Made by a program: the position numbers and the translations under genes
The notes under the pieces: generated by a model
What the model was told of the DNA's origin: nothing
The model's input: only the letters and a program-made list of their open reading frames with translations
Database searches by the model: none
In this document: positions 1-8,546 of the stretch, one piece after another
How positions within the stretch are numbered: the stretch's first letter is position 1
Layout: the number at the start of each line of letters is the position of its first letter
Source of the DNA: an uncultured Prevotellaceae bacterium
GTDB taxonomy: Bacteria; Bacteroidota; Bacteroidia; Bacteroidales; Bacteroidaceae
Assembly (NCBI GenBank): GCA_900316285.1
Contig: ONCG01000025.1
Coordinates: forward strand, 79,673-143,672
Reading direction: 5' to 3'
Length of the DNA: 64,000 bases

Positions 1-1
1 G

Positions 2-562
2 CAGCAGAACGCCTCGCAGGCTTCTGAGAACGTAAACGAAGAGACTGCCAACGAGCAAGCACAAGTTGACGAAGCTGCAGCTGAACCCGAGAAAGAGCAG
101 GAGCAGGAAGAGAAAGACCCGCTCGATGCTGCCCTCGACGAGATTGCCAAGCTCAAGGACCAGTTGCTTCGCACCATCGCAGAATTTGAGAACTACAAGA
201 AGCGCACGCTGAAGGAAAAGGCAGAGCTCATCCTCAACGGCGGCGAGAAGACGATTACCGCCATCCTGCCCGTGCTCGACGACTTTGAGCGAGCACTTGC
301 CGACACGCACACCGACGATCCTGCCGCCATCAAGGAAGGCATGGAACTCATCTTCAAGAAATTCATTAAGACCCTCGAAAGCCTCGGTGTCAAGAAAATC
401 GAGACACAGGATCAGGATTTCGACGTTGACTACCACGAAGCCATCGCGATGGTTCCCGGTATGGGCGACGACAAGAAGGGCAAGGTCATCGACTGCGTAC
501 AGACAGGATACATGCTGAACGATAAAGTCATCCGACACGCGAAAGTCGCTGTAGGTCAATAA
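2..562 (+). CDS. grpE: GrpE, nucleotide exchange factor of DnaK (5' end outside window)
   Basis: GrpE releases ADP from the cytosolic chaperone DnaK. The reading frame is open from base 2, so the start lies upstream of the window and only the last 186 codons are seen. The first 40 or so visible residues are a Glu/Gln/Ala-rich acidic tail, followed by the long helix (LRTIAEFENYKKR) and the beta domain that ends near VIRHAKVAVGQ, as is usual for the family. dnaJ starts 15 bases downstream on the same strand, which is the classic grpE-dnaJ pair. Confidence 0.95.
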   Translation, partial: QQNASQASENVNEETANEQAQVDEAAAEPEKEQEQEEKDPLDAALDEIAKLKDQLLRTIAEFENYKKRTLKEKAELILNGGEKTITAILPVLDDFERALADTHTDDPAAIKEGMELIFKKFIKTLESLGVKKIETQDQDFDVDYHEAIAMVPGMGDDKKGKVIDCVQTGYMLNDKVIRHAKVAVGQ

Positions 563-577
563 ATTACCAAATACAGA

Positions 578-1735
578 ATGGCAAAGAGAGATTACTACGA
601 AGTACTTGGTGTAGACAAGAAGGCCAGCGAAGACGAAATCAAAAAAGCCTATCGCAAAATCGCCATCAAATACCACCCTGACAGAAACCCTGGTGACAAG
701 ACAGCCGAAGAGAAGTTCAAGGAGGCTGCCGAGGCATACAGCGTGCTCAGCGACAAGCAGAAACGCCAGCAGTACGACCAGTTCGGATTCGACGGACCCA
801 ACATGGGCGGCGGCTTCGGAGGCTTTGGTGCAGGCGGATTCTCAATGGACGACATCTTCTCGATGTTCGGCGACGTCTTCGGCGGACGTGGTGGCTTTGG
901 CGGTTTCAGCGGCTTTGGCGGTGGTCAGAGAGCCCAGTATCACGGCACCGACCTTCGCTTGAAGGTACGTCTGACGTTGCAGGAGATCTCCACGGGTGTC
1001 ACCAAGAAGTTCAAAGTCAGAAAGGACATCGTTTGTTCGGAGTGCAACGGCAGCGGAGCCCAAAATGGCAGCGGCAGCGAGACCTGTCCTACCTGTCACG
1101 GACAAGGCTACACCGTTCGCACCGTTCGTTCCATCCTTGGCATGATGCAGACGCAGAGCGAGTGTCCGACGTGTCACGGTGAAGGCACCGTCATCAAGAA
1201 CAAGTGCCCCCATTGCAGCGGACAAGGCATCGTGAAGGGTGAGGAAGTGGTTGAAATCAACATCCCCGCAGGCGTTGCCGAGGGTATGGTTGTCAACGTG
1301 CCCGGCAAGGGAAACGCTGCTCCACACAACGGAGTTCCAGGCAACATACAAGTCTACGTCGAGGAAGAGCCCAACGACACCTTCGTTCGCGACGGCCAGG
1401 ACATCATCTACAACCTGCTGCTCGACTTCCCGACGGCGGCTTTGGGTGGCGAGGTAGACATCCCAACCATCGAGGGCACCAAGGTGAAAATCAAGATAGA
1501 GCCCGGCACTCAGCCTGGCAAAACCCTCCGTCTGCGCGGCAAAGGACTGCCTGCCGTTCAAGGCTACGGCAGCGGGCGCGGCGATTTGGTTGTCCAGGTG
1601 AGCGTCTATGTGCCGAAGACCCTCGACCGCCACGAGCGCCAAGTGCTTGAGGAGCTGCGCAATAGCGATAACTTCAAGGGTGATGCCTCGACGAAGAAGT
1701 CCATCTTTGAAAAGTTTAAGAACTACTTCAATTAA
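578..1735 (+). CDS. dnaJ: DnaJ (Hsp40) co-chaperone
   Basis: DnaJ delivers unfolded substrates to DnaK and stimulates its ATPase. The 385-aa protein has the full class I layout: J domain with HPD at residues 33-35, a Gly/Phe-rich linker at about 69-117, and four zinc-finger CxxCxGxG repeats starting at Cys153, Cys170, Cys196 and Cys210, followed by the C-terminal substrate-binding domains. It starts 15 bases after grpE and is probably co-transcribed with it. A long hairpin follows the stop codon. Confidence 0.98.
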   Translation: MAKRDYYEVLGVDKKASEDEIKKAYRKIAIKYHPDRNPGDKTAEEKFKEAAEAYSVLSDKQKRQQYDQFGFDGPNMGGGFGGFGAGGFSMDDIFSMFGDVFGGRGGFGGFSGFGGGQRAQYHGTDLRLKVRLTLQEISTGVTKKFKVRKDIVCSECNGSGAQNGSGSETCPTCHGQGYTVRTVRSILGMMQTQSECPTCHGEGTVIKNKCPHCSGQGIVKGEEVVEINIPAGVAEGMVVNVPGKGNAAPHNGVPGNIQVYVEEEPNDTFVRDGQDIIYNLLLDFPTAALGGEVDIPTIEGTKVKIKIEPGTQPGKTLRLRGKGLPAVQGYGSGRGDLVVQVSVYVPKTLDRHERQVLEELRNSDNFKGDASTKKSIFEKFKNYFN

Positions 1736-1758
1736 AACAACTGCAATACAATAGAGAG

Positions 1759-1820
1759 GAATCGTGGATTGTTTCTCGTTTGCCACGCAATGGTGGCCGG
1801 CGGCAAATCATCCACGATTC
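1759..1820. other. Hairpin between dnaJ and folC
   Basis: Arms GAATCGTGGAT (1759-1769) and ATCCACGATTC (1810-1820) are perfect complements, with an inner TTTGCC/GGCAAA pair. No T-tract follows, so this is not an obvious intrinsic terminator; it may stabilise the upstream mRNA end or be a small repeat. Confidence 0.6.
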
Positions 1821-1842
1821 TTCGTTTATAAACCCATCGGCC

Positions 1843-3120
1843 ATGAACTATCAGGAAGTCATACAGTATCTCTACAACGCCACACCGGTGTTTGAGCACA
1901 TCGGGGCGGCAGCCTATAAGCCTGGTCTGCAAACCACCGAAGCCCTCGACGCCCACTACGGACACCCCCACGAGCACTACAGAACCATCCATGTGGCAGG
2001 CACCAACGGCAAGGGTTCCGTTTCCCACTCATTGGCGAGCATCCTGCAGGAAGCCGGCCTGCGCGTCGGGTTGTATACCTCGCCCCACCTCGTAGACTTC
2101 CGCGAGCGCATCCGAGTGAACGGCGAGTGCATCAGCGAAGACTATGTCATCAGATTTGTTGAGGACTTCATCCGTTGGAATAGCGCCGATGAACAATCAA
2201 CTGAACACCAGGACACTCTCTATCCCTCGTTCTTCGAGCTCACTACGGCATTGGCTTTCAAGTACTTTGCCGATGCAAATGTAGATGTGGCAGTTGTCGA
2301 AGTGGGATTAGGCGGACGACTCGATTGCACGAATATCATCCGACCGGAACTCTGTGTCATCACCAATATCGCCCTCGACCACACGCAGTTCCTTGGCTCA
2401 ACGCTTGCTGAGATTGCATCCGAAAAGGCAGGTATCATCAAGCCGGGAGTGCCCGTCGTCATTGGGGAGACGACTCCCGAGACGAAACCCGTATTCGAGA
2501 AGAAGGCTCAGGAAACTCATGCACCCATCTTCTATGCTGAAGACTTCACGTGGCCTGCCCCCCTACCCGACTTCGAACTTAAAGGCAGCTATCAGACCCG
2601 CAACCTTCAGACCATCCTTTGTGCGGCCAATCAGTTAGAAGAAATAGAAAAGCACAACGTCGAAAACATAGTCTCCGTTATTCCACAAGCGCTCTCGCAC
2701 GTCTGCCAAAATACGGGGCTGATGGGCCGCTGGCAGACACTCCACGAGCAACCACTCGTCGTCTGCGACACAGGTCACAACCCTGCCGCCTGGCAATACC
2801 TTGCTCCACAAATCACGTCGCAGCCTTGCCGGCAGTTGCGCATCGTCTTCGGAATGGTCGACGACAAGGACATCGACACCGTTCTCGCCATGTTGCCCAA
2901 GCACGCCTGCTACTATTTTACGCAGGCATCCACCCACCGGGCCATTCCTGCAGAGCGTGTTGCAGAACTGGCTCGCCACCATCAACTCAATGGCAACACT
3001 TATCCCACCGTTGCGCAAGCCTTCCAGGCCGCCTTCGCCGATGCCCATCCCGACGACTTCATCTTCGTTGGTGGAAGCAGCTATGTTGTCGCCGATCTCC
3101 TTTCCGACATCGACTTTTAG
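1843..3120 (+). CDS. folC: Folylpolyglutamate synthase / dihydrofolate synthase
   Basis: FolC ligates glutamate to dihydropteroate and to folates, a cytosolic Mur-ligase-type reaction. In the 425-aa protein the ATP-binding loop GTNGKGS sits at residues 53-59, followed by the family motif YTSPHLVDFRERIRVNGE and later DHTQFLGSTLAEIASEKAGIIK (shown here in two recognisable halves). I place the start at the ATG at 1843 (MNYQEVIQYL), which matches the usual N-terminus; an in-frame ATG at 1780 would add 21 residues encoded in the upstream hairpin and is unlikely. Confidence 0.93.
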   Translation: MNYQEVIQYLYNATPVFEHIGAAAYKPGLQTTEALDAHYGHPHEHYRTIHVAGTNGKGSVSHSLASILQEAGLRVGLYTSPHLVDFRERIRVNGECISEDYVIRFVEDFIRWNSADEQSTEHQDTLYPSFFELTTALAFKYFADANVDVAVVEVGLGGRLDCTNIIRPELCVITNIALDHTQFLGSTLAEIASEKAGIIKPGVPVVIGETTPETKPVFEKKAQETHAPIFYAEDFTWPAPLPDFELKGSYQTRNLQTILCAANQLEEIEKHNVENIVSVIPQALSHVCQNTGLMGRWQTLHEQPLVVCDTGHNPAAWQYLAPQITSQPCRQLRIVFGMVDDKDIDTVLAMLPKHACYYFTQASTHRAIPAERVAELARHHQLNGNTYPTVAQAFQAAFADAHPDDFIFVGGSSYVVADLLSDIDF

Positions 3121-3230
3121 GCTGCGACATCGACAACCAATCTGCTGGTCTACAGCTTTCGGCAAACAAAAAACAATTTTCGAGAAATCCTCGTAACACG
3201 TTCATTATCAGAATGTTACACCATGGATTC

Positions 3231-3450
3231 CAAAAGCAATGCAATTGGCTCGCAAGAGCTATGCAGTTAGGGCCCAAAAGCAATGAGTTTGGAGTCCAAA
3301 AGCAATGCAGTTGGAACCCGAAAGCAATGCAGTTAGAACCCAAAAGCAATGCAGTTGGAGCATGAAAACTATGCAGTTGGGGTGCGAAAGCAATGCGGAA
3401 GAAAAACTCAAAAAATGCTGCAAAAAGACGGAATTTATGCCATTGAAAAC
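3231..3450. repeat. 22-bp-period tandem array, AGCAATGC type
   Basis: Seven full 22-bp units and a 14-base eighth run from 3231 to 3398, each with a core close to AAGCAATGCAGTT. Beyond 3398 the sequence drifts, but an AATGC or TATGC core still falls at positions 8-12 of each following 22-bp step to about 3450. The array fills the gap between folC and the galactose operon promoter and encodes nothing obvious. Two other arrays of the same period lie at 18493 and 60184. Confidence 0.9.
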
Positions 3451-3523
3451 ACGGTATTATCGCTTGACAAAATGTCTTTAATTGTTTTTAACGCAGGCGA
3501 AAAGTCACTTTTTTGACAATAAG

Positions 3524-3555
3524 TTTGCTATTGTCGTTTTTTTTTGCTTATTTTG
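3524..3555 (+). promoter_or_regulatory. Probable promoter of the galactose operon
   Basis: TTTG at 3524-3527 and TATTTTG at 3549-3555, 21 bases apart, resemble the Bacteroidetes -33/-7 boxes. The -7 box is one base short of consensus. The first gene starts 37 bases downstream. Confidence 0.45.
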
Positions 3556-3591
3556 CAGGATAGTATTTATCAACTAAAAACTGTAACAATC

Positions 3592-4680
3592 ATGAACACA
3601 ATGGAAACAGCGAATCTCTGTGGTCTGAAGCGCGAAGACTTCCAGACCACTGTCAACGGCAAACAAACCGATCTTTACATTCTGAAAAACAGTTTGGGCA
3701 ATGAAGTTGCCGTCACCAATTACGGAGGCGCCCTCGTAGCCATTATGGTTCCCGACCGCGACGGCAACTATGCCAACGTCATCCAGGGACACGACACCAT
3801 CGAAGGAGTCATCAACAGCCCCGAGCCTTATCTCTCTACGCTCATCGGTCGCTATGGCAACCGCATCTGCCGCGGCAAGTTCCAGCTCAACGGCAAGAAG
3901 TATGAGCTCGCCATCAACAATGGTCCCAACGCCCTGCATGGTGGTCTGAAAGGTTGGAATGCCAAGGTTTGGGAAGCCCTTCAGATGAATGATAAAACAC
4001 TTGTACTGAAGTATGTAAGTCCTTATGGTGAAGAGGGTTATACCGGTGAGATGAAAGTAACGGTTGTATATACTTTCACCGATGAAAACGAACTCGTCAT
4101 CGAGTATATGGCACAGACCAACAAGAAGACCATTCTGAACCTCACCAGCCACGGATTCTTCTCGCTGCAGGGCATCGCCAATCCCACTCCCACCATCGAC
4201 GACCAGATCTGTCAGATCAACGCCGATTTCTATCTCCCCATCGACGACACATCGATTCCCACCGGCGAAATCCGCTTCGTGAAGGGAACACCGTTCGACT
4301 TCCGCGAGCCGAAGCCCGTGGGTCAGGACATCGATGCCGACGACGAGCAGATTAAGCATGGTGCCGGCTACGACCACTGCTATGTGCTGAACAAGGCCGA
4401 GGAGGGCGAGCTGAGCTTTGCCGCACGCCTCGTAGAGCCGAAGAGCGGACGCACCATGGAGGTCTACACCACCGAGCCGGGCGTACAGCTCTACACTGAC
4501 AACTGGGCCGACGGCTACGCAGGCCAGCACGGTGCCACATTCCCCCGCCGCTCAGGCATCTGCTTCGAGTGCCAGCACTTCCCCGATTCTCCTAACCGCC
4601 CCTACTTCCCCAGCGTTGTGCTGCGTCCGGGCCAGGAGTATCGCCAGAAGACCATCTACAAGTTTGGCATCGACAAATAA
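3592..4680 (+). CDS. galM: Aldose 1-epimerase (mutarotase), cytosolic
   Basis: This enzyme interconverts the alpha and beta anomers of galactose or related sugars and feeds galactokinase. The 362-aa protein has the mutarotase landmarks: GRYGNRI, NALHGG (His), LTSHGFFSL (His), GYDHCYVL (Asp) and ECQHFPDSPN (catalytic Glu). No signal peptide is seen, unlike the second epimerase at 8547. I chose the ATG at 3592; upstream codons from 3544 overlap the promoter. galK follows after 52 bases, so this opens the operon. Confidence 0.93.
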   Translation: MNTMETANLCGLKREDFQTTVNGKQTDLYILKNSLGNEVAVTNYGGALVAIMVPDRDGNYANVIQGHDTIEGVINSPEPYLSTLIGRYGNRICRGKFQLNGKKYELAINNGPNALHGGLKGWNAKVWEALQMNDKTLVLKYVSPYGEEGYTGEMKVTVVYTFTDENELVIEYMAQTNKKTILNLTSHGFFSLQGIANPTPTIDDQICQINADFYLPIDDTSIPTGEIRFVKGTPFDFREPKPVGQDIDADDEQIKHGAGYDHCYVLNKAEEGELSFAARLVEPKSGRTMEVYTTEPGVQLYTDNWADGYAGQHGATFPRRSGICFECQHFPDSPNRPYFPSVVLRPGQEYRQKTIYKFGIDK

Positions 4681-4732
4681 ACTTCCGACATTTTTAATTT
4701 CACAAATCTATAATTTAAAAACTTAAAAAGCT

Positions 4733-5896
4733 ATGGACATTGAATTCGTAAGAAGTCGCTTCATCAAGCACTTCGATGGCAAGACCGGTAACATCTATGC
4801 ATCGCCGGGCCGTATCAACCTCATTGGTGAGCACACCGACTATAATGGTGGTTTCGTATTCCCAGGTGCCGTCGACAAAGGCATTATGGCTGAGATGCGC
4901 CCCAACGGAACTGAGAGCACCATCCGCGCCTACTCAATCGACCTGAAGGACCGTGTGGACTTCGACTTCCACGACGGACAAGGCCCCCGCGCTTCTTGGG
5001 CTCGCTACATCTACGGCATCACGCTCGAGATGGAGAAGCTGGGTGTTCCCGTGAAGGGTTACAACATTGCCTTCGCTGGCGACGTGCCCCTCGGTGCCGG
5101 TATGTCTTCATCGGCTGCTATGGAGAGCTGCTTCGCTTGCGGTCTGAACGACCTCTTCGGTGACAACAAGGTTTCGAAGTGGGACATGGTGCTCGCCGGC
5201 CAGGCTACGGAGCACAACTACTGCGGTGTGAACTGCGGTATCATGGACCAGTTCGCTTCTGTGTTCGGTCAGAAAGGCAAGCTGATGCGCCTCGACTGCC
5301 GCTCGCGTGAATTCGAATACTTCCCCTTCAACCCCCAGGGCTACAAGCTCGTTCTGCTCAACTCCTGCGTGAAGCACGAGCTGGCTGGCTCGCCTTACAA
5401 CGATCGTCGCAACTCTTGCGAGAACGTGGTGAAGCACATCGCCGCCAAGCATCCGGAAGGAAAGTTCGAGACTCTGCGCGACTGCACATGGGAGCAGCTT
5501 GAGGAAGTACGTGCTGAAGTCGGCGAAGAGGACTACAAGCGTGCACACTTCGTGCTCGGCGAGAAGGACCGTGTGCTGGCCGTTTGCGACGCCCTCGTTG
5601 CAGGCGACTACGAGACCGTAGGCAAGAAGATGTACGAGACCCACGAAGGCCTGTCGAAGGAGTATGAGGTGAGCTGCGAAGAGCTCGACTTCCTCAACGA
5701 CATTGCCAAGGAGTGCGGCGTGACTGGTTCGCGCATCATGGGTGGCGGCTTCGGCGGTTGCACCATCAACCTCGTGAAGGACGAACTCTATGAGCCGTTC
5801 ATCAAGACGGCTTGCCAGAAGTACTACGAGAAGTATGGCAAGGCTCCGAAGGTCTATGATGTAGTCATCAGCGATGGTTCGCGTAAGATCTGCTAA
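4733..5896 (+). CDS. galK: Galactokinase
   Basis: GalK phosphorylates galactose to galactose 1-phosphate with ATP, the first Leloir step. The 387-aa GHMP kinase shows the galactokinase signature GRINLIGEHTDYNGG at residues 26-40, the ATP-binding PLGAGMSSSAA loop and the C-terminal GSRIMGGGFGGCTI motif. It lies between the mutarotase and the sugar permease, with 44 bases to the permease. galT and galE are not in this window. Confidence 0.96.
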   Translation: MDIEFVRSRFIKHFDGKTGNIYASPGRINLIGEHTDYNGGFVFPGAVDKGIMAEMRPNGTESTIRAYSIDLKDRVDFDFHDGQGPRASWARYIYGITLEMEKLGVPVKGYNIAFAGDVPLGAGMSSSAAMESCFACGLNDLFGDNKVSKWDMVLAGQATEHNYCGVNCGIMDQFASVFGQKGKLMRLDCRSREFEYFPFNPQGYKLVLLNSCVKHELAGSPYNDRRNSCENVVKHIAAKHPEGKFETLRDCTWEQLEEVRAEVGEEDYKRAHFVLGEKDRVLAVCDALVAGDYETVGKKMYETHEGLSKEYEVSCEELDFLNDIAKECGVTGSRIMGGGFGGCTINLVKDELYEPFIKTACQKYYEKYGKAPKVYDVVISDGSRKIC

Positions 5897-5940
5897 GTAT
5901 TGAATTGTAAATCGTAAATTCGTAAATTGCAAATTTAACA

Positions 5941-7221
5941 ATGAGTACAAGCAAAAACACCAACCTCGTGGCGATTATCACCATGTGTTTCATCTTCGCG
6001 ATGATCAGCTTCGTCACGAACATGGGAGCTCCCTTTGGCAACATCTGGGGCTTCAAATACGAATTCGCCGCTTCTTGGGGTAACCTGATGAACTTCGTGG
6101 CCTACCTCTTCATGGGTATTCCTTCGGGTATGCTGCTGAAGAAAATCGGCTATAAGAAAACTGCTCTCGCTGCCCTGCTCGTCGGTATCGTAGGTCTTGC
6201 CCTGCAGTACCTCTCCAGCATCTATGGCGACGATATCAAGGTGAACGAGGTCGGCGGCACCGTCGTAGCTCTGAACCTCTACATCTACCTGCTTGGTGCA
6301 CTGGTATGCGGCTTCTGCGTCTGCATGCTGAACACCGTTGTGAACCCCATGCTCAACATGCTGGGCGGCGGTGGCAACAAGGGTAACCAGCTCATCCAGA
6401 TCGGTGGCACACTGAACTCGCTGACCGCAACCCTCACCCCGCTGCTTGCCGGCGTGCTCGTGGGTACTGTCACCGAGAATACGTCGATGACCGACGTGTC
6501 GCCTCTGCTCTTCATCGGTATGGCTGTCTTCGCCATCTCGTTCGTCATCATCAGCCGCGTCGCCATTCCCGAGCCCAACTTCGGTGAAAGCGAGTCGCTG
6601 ATGGACTCCATGAAGGGTGCTTTGCGCTTCCGTCACCTCATCCTTGGCGTCATCGCCATCTTCTTCTATGTAGGTGTGGAGATTGGTATCCCCATGCAGC
6701 TCAACTTCTACGTCACCAACATGGGCTTCGAAGGCTCAGCAGCTCTCGGCGGCACGCTTGCTGCCAGCTACTGGTTCATGATGCTCATCGGCCGTTTCTC
6801 CTCGACGCTGATTTCAGGTAAGGTGAGCACGAAGACACAGATGACTTGTGTGTCAACGGTAGCCATCATCCTGCTGCTCATCGCCATCTTCCTGCCCGAG
6901 AGCGTTGCCGTCACCATTAAGGGTAATGCAGTTCCTATGAAGGTATTCTTCATCGCTGCTTGCGGTCTCTGCACGTCGATCATGTGGGGTGGCATCTTCA
7001 ACCTCTCTGTTGAAGGTCTGGGCAAATACACCGAGGCTGCCTCCGGTATCTTCATGATGATGGTTGTCGGTGGTGGTCTGATGCCTTGGCTGCAGGACAT
7101 CATTGCCAAGCAGAACGGCGAAATCTTCAGCTACTGGCTGCAGGTGGCCATGGTGGCTTACATCCTGTTCTACGCCCTCGTAGGCTGCAAGAACGTCAAC
7201 AAAGACATCAAGGTAGACTAA
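5941..7221 (+). CDS. MFS hexose (glucose/galactose) transporter
   Basis: A 426-aa inner-membrane permease with about twelve hydrophobic segments, of the FucP/GlcP-like sugar:proton symporter branch of the major facilitator superfamily. The N-terminus has the typical NMGAPFGNIWG stretch and the GIPSGMLLKKIGYKK loop that follows the second transmembrane segment. As the third gene after galM and galK it most likely imports galactose. An intrinsic terminator follows at 7249. Confidence 0.88.
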   Translation: MSTSKNTNLVAIITMCFIFAMISFVTNMGAPFGNIWGFKYEFAASWGNLMNFVAYLFMGIPSGMLLKKIGYKKTALAALLVGIVGLALQYLSSIYGDDIKVNEVGGTVVALNLYIYLLGALVCGFCVCMLNTVVNPMLNMLGGGGNKGNQLIQIGGTLNSLTATLTPLLAGVLVGTVTENTSMTDVSPLLFIGMAVFAISFVIISRVAIPEPNFGESESLMDSMKGALRFRHLILGVIAIFFYVGVEIGIPMQLNFYVTNMGFEGSAALGGTLAASYWFMMLIGRFSSTLISGKVSTKTQMTCVSTVAIILLLIAIFLPESVAVTIKGNAVPMKVFFIAACGLCTSIMWGGIFNLSVEGLGKYTEAASGIFMMMVVGGGLMPWLQDIIAKQNGEIFSYWLQVAMVAYILFYALVGCKNVNKDIKVD

Positions 7222-7248
7222 TTCCCGCACTTTGTAATCCTCATTATT

Positions 7249-7285
7249 TACGCCAGTCCTGTGAAATGGGCTGGCGTATTTTTTT
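7249..7285 (+). terminator. Intrinsic terminator of the galactose operon
   Basis: TACGCCAG (7249-7256) pairs with CTGGCGTA (7271-7278), followed by a run of seven T. Confidence 0.9.
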
Positions 7286-7315
7286 GCACTTTCAGCAAAA
7301 TTGTGTGTATCTTTG
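7283..7315 (+). promoter_or_regulatory. Possible upstream promoter of the small lipoprotein
   Basis: TTTG at 7283-7286 and TATCTTTG at 7308-7315 with a 21-base gap. It overlaps the terminator tail, so the second promoter at 7371 may be the main one. Confidence 0.35.
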
Positions 7316-7370
7316 GCTCCGCCGAAGATACTTCCGTTCAGAAATGAAAGCAAAAAACTGTTGTTTTTAC

Positions 7371-7401
7371 TTTGCATTTCGCTCACTTATTCGTATCTTT
7401 G
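7371..7401 (+). promoter_or_regulatory. Strong Bacteroidetes-type promoter, shared module
   Basis: TTTG (7371-7374), 19-base spacer, TATCTTTG (7394-7401). Spacer and boxes are almost identical to the promoter at 19035-19065. Transcription would begin near 7408, about 35 bases before the lipoprotein start. Confidence 0.75.
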
Positions 7402-7442
7402 CAACATCATCAGACTATCACCCATTAAAACCCAACAAAGAA

Positions 7443-7733
7443 ATGAAAAAGATTATCCTTTCCATGCTGTTTGCATGCGCAGCCCTCTTCACGTTCAACG
7501 CATGCATCGTGTCAGAGAAAAAGCTCACCGAAAAGGTGCAGGAATCCATCGTCGAAGCTGAGAAACAAGAAGGCAACACACTCGAAATCACCGAGTTCGA
7601 CCTAGGCGAGAAGACCGGTAAGAACTATAAAGGAGTGCTGAAAGGCGTGCTCAACGGCGAGAATGTCGTCTACGACGTCACCGTGAACGACGAAGGCAGC
7701 GACTTCGATGTAGACTGGGAGTTGCGTAAGTAA
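7443..7733 (+). CDS. Small lipoprotein of unknown function
   Basis: A 96-aa protein with a lipoprotein signal peptide: KK near the start, a hydrophobic core, and a lipobox ending at Cys21 (FNAC). The mature part is acidic and short, with one small domain rich in Asp/Glu/Asn (EITEFDLGEKTGKNYKGVLKG). I do not recognise the family. The ATG at 7443 is preferred because it begins the signal peptide just after the promoter; the same frame is open further upstream inside the permease gene by chance. Confidence 0.7.
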   Translation: MKKIILSMLFACAALFTFNACIVSEKKLTEKVQESIVEAEKQEGNTLEITEFDLGEKTGKNYKGVLKGVLNGENVVYDVTVNDEGSDFDVDWELRK

Positions 7734-7784
7734 TTGGTGCTCATGCCAAACAGATTAATCCCCGACACACTTCTCAAAGCATCA

Positions 7785-8219
7785 ATGGCAAAGCATCACA
7801 TCTATGTTGCCAGCAGTTGGCGCAATCAGCACTACGAAGGCGTGGTGGCTGCTTTGCGCGAGGCAGGTCATGAGGTCTACGACTTTCGCAACCCGCCGTC
7901 GGGCGACGAAGGTTTCAAGTGGAGCAACATCGCTGCCGACTACATGGAATGGTCGCCCGAGGAGTATCGCCGACAGCTTCAGCACCCGAAAGCCATCCGC
8001 CAGTTTCACAACGACATTCAAGCCATGGAGTCGTGCGACGTCTGCGTGCTCGTACTTCCCTGTGGTCGAAGCGCTCACACCGAGGCCGGTTGGTTTGCCG
8101 GTCGCGGAGCAAAGGTCGTCGTCTACATCCCCGAACGCCAAGAACCGGAGCTCATGTACAAGCTCTTCCACGCCGTCAGCTGTTCGCTCGACGAGCTTAT
8201 CGCTGAGCTACAGACGTGA
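7785..8219 (+). CDS. Nucleoside 2-deoxyribosyltransferase-like protein
   Basis: A 144-aa cytosolic protein with the start IYVASSWRNQHYEGVV and the later block DVCVLVLPCGRSAHTEAGW, which fit the Rossmann-like fold of nucleoside deoxyribosyltransferases and their relatives; the Glu in SAHTEAGW is at the place of the catalytic nucleophile. Substrate cannot be read from sequence. I use the ATG at 7785 (MAKHHIYV); an earlier ATG at 7734 would add 17 unlike residues. It follows the lipoprotein by 51 bases. Confidence 0.7.
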   Translation: MAKHHIYVASSWRNQHYEGVVAALREAGHEVYDFRNPPSGDEGFKWSNIAADYMEWSPEEYRRQLQHPKAIRQFHNDIQAMESCDVCVLVLPCGRSAHTEAGWFAGRGAKVVVYIPERQEPELMYKLFHAVSCSLDELIAELQT

Positions 8220-8546
8220 CTCAAACGTTGCTTCTGGCGCAACTTCAAGCGTTGCTTCAGGCATAGTCCCCTCCCCTATTCCCTTCAACAACCGTCTGTC
8301 ACATGGGCGAAAGCATGTTCTTGGAAGCGATTCCGCACGTCATTTTCGAAGACCTTCCAGCATGCATCGCCCATGTGGTATATCATAGAATGATATATCG
8401 CATTGCTTAAAAAAACGTAAAATCTATAGGGTTGAGGAAAAAAGTTACGCTATCATGATGCATGTTTCAAGAAAAAGTTGTAATTTTACACCAAAATTTA
8501 TTGATAGACCAAATTTGAATACAACTAACTTAATTTTTAATTATTT
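8220..8546. other. Intergenic region before the arabinose operon, with hairpins
   Basis: No gene is seen. A large hairpin spans 8300-8377 (CACATGGGCG pairs with CGCCCATGTG, plus inner GCATG/CATGC and a further TTGGAAG/CTTCC pairing). A second perfect hairpin follows at 8379-8397 (TATATCAT, loop AGA, ATGATATA). AT-rich sequence from 8405 to the gene start probably holds the operon promoter, but I could not place its boxes. Confidence 0.55.

Noticed and set aside
842-1786. 314-codon open frame opposite dnaJ
   Set aside because: dnaJ is complete on the plus strand; the antisense product is Leu/Val/Ala-rich without domains.
3231-3450. 22-bp arrays here and at 18493 and 60184 as CRISPR arrays
   Set aside because: There are no unique spacers between conserved repeats; units abut directly, and no cas gene is near.
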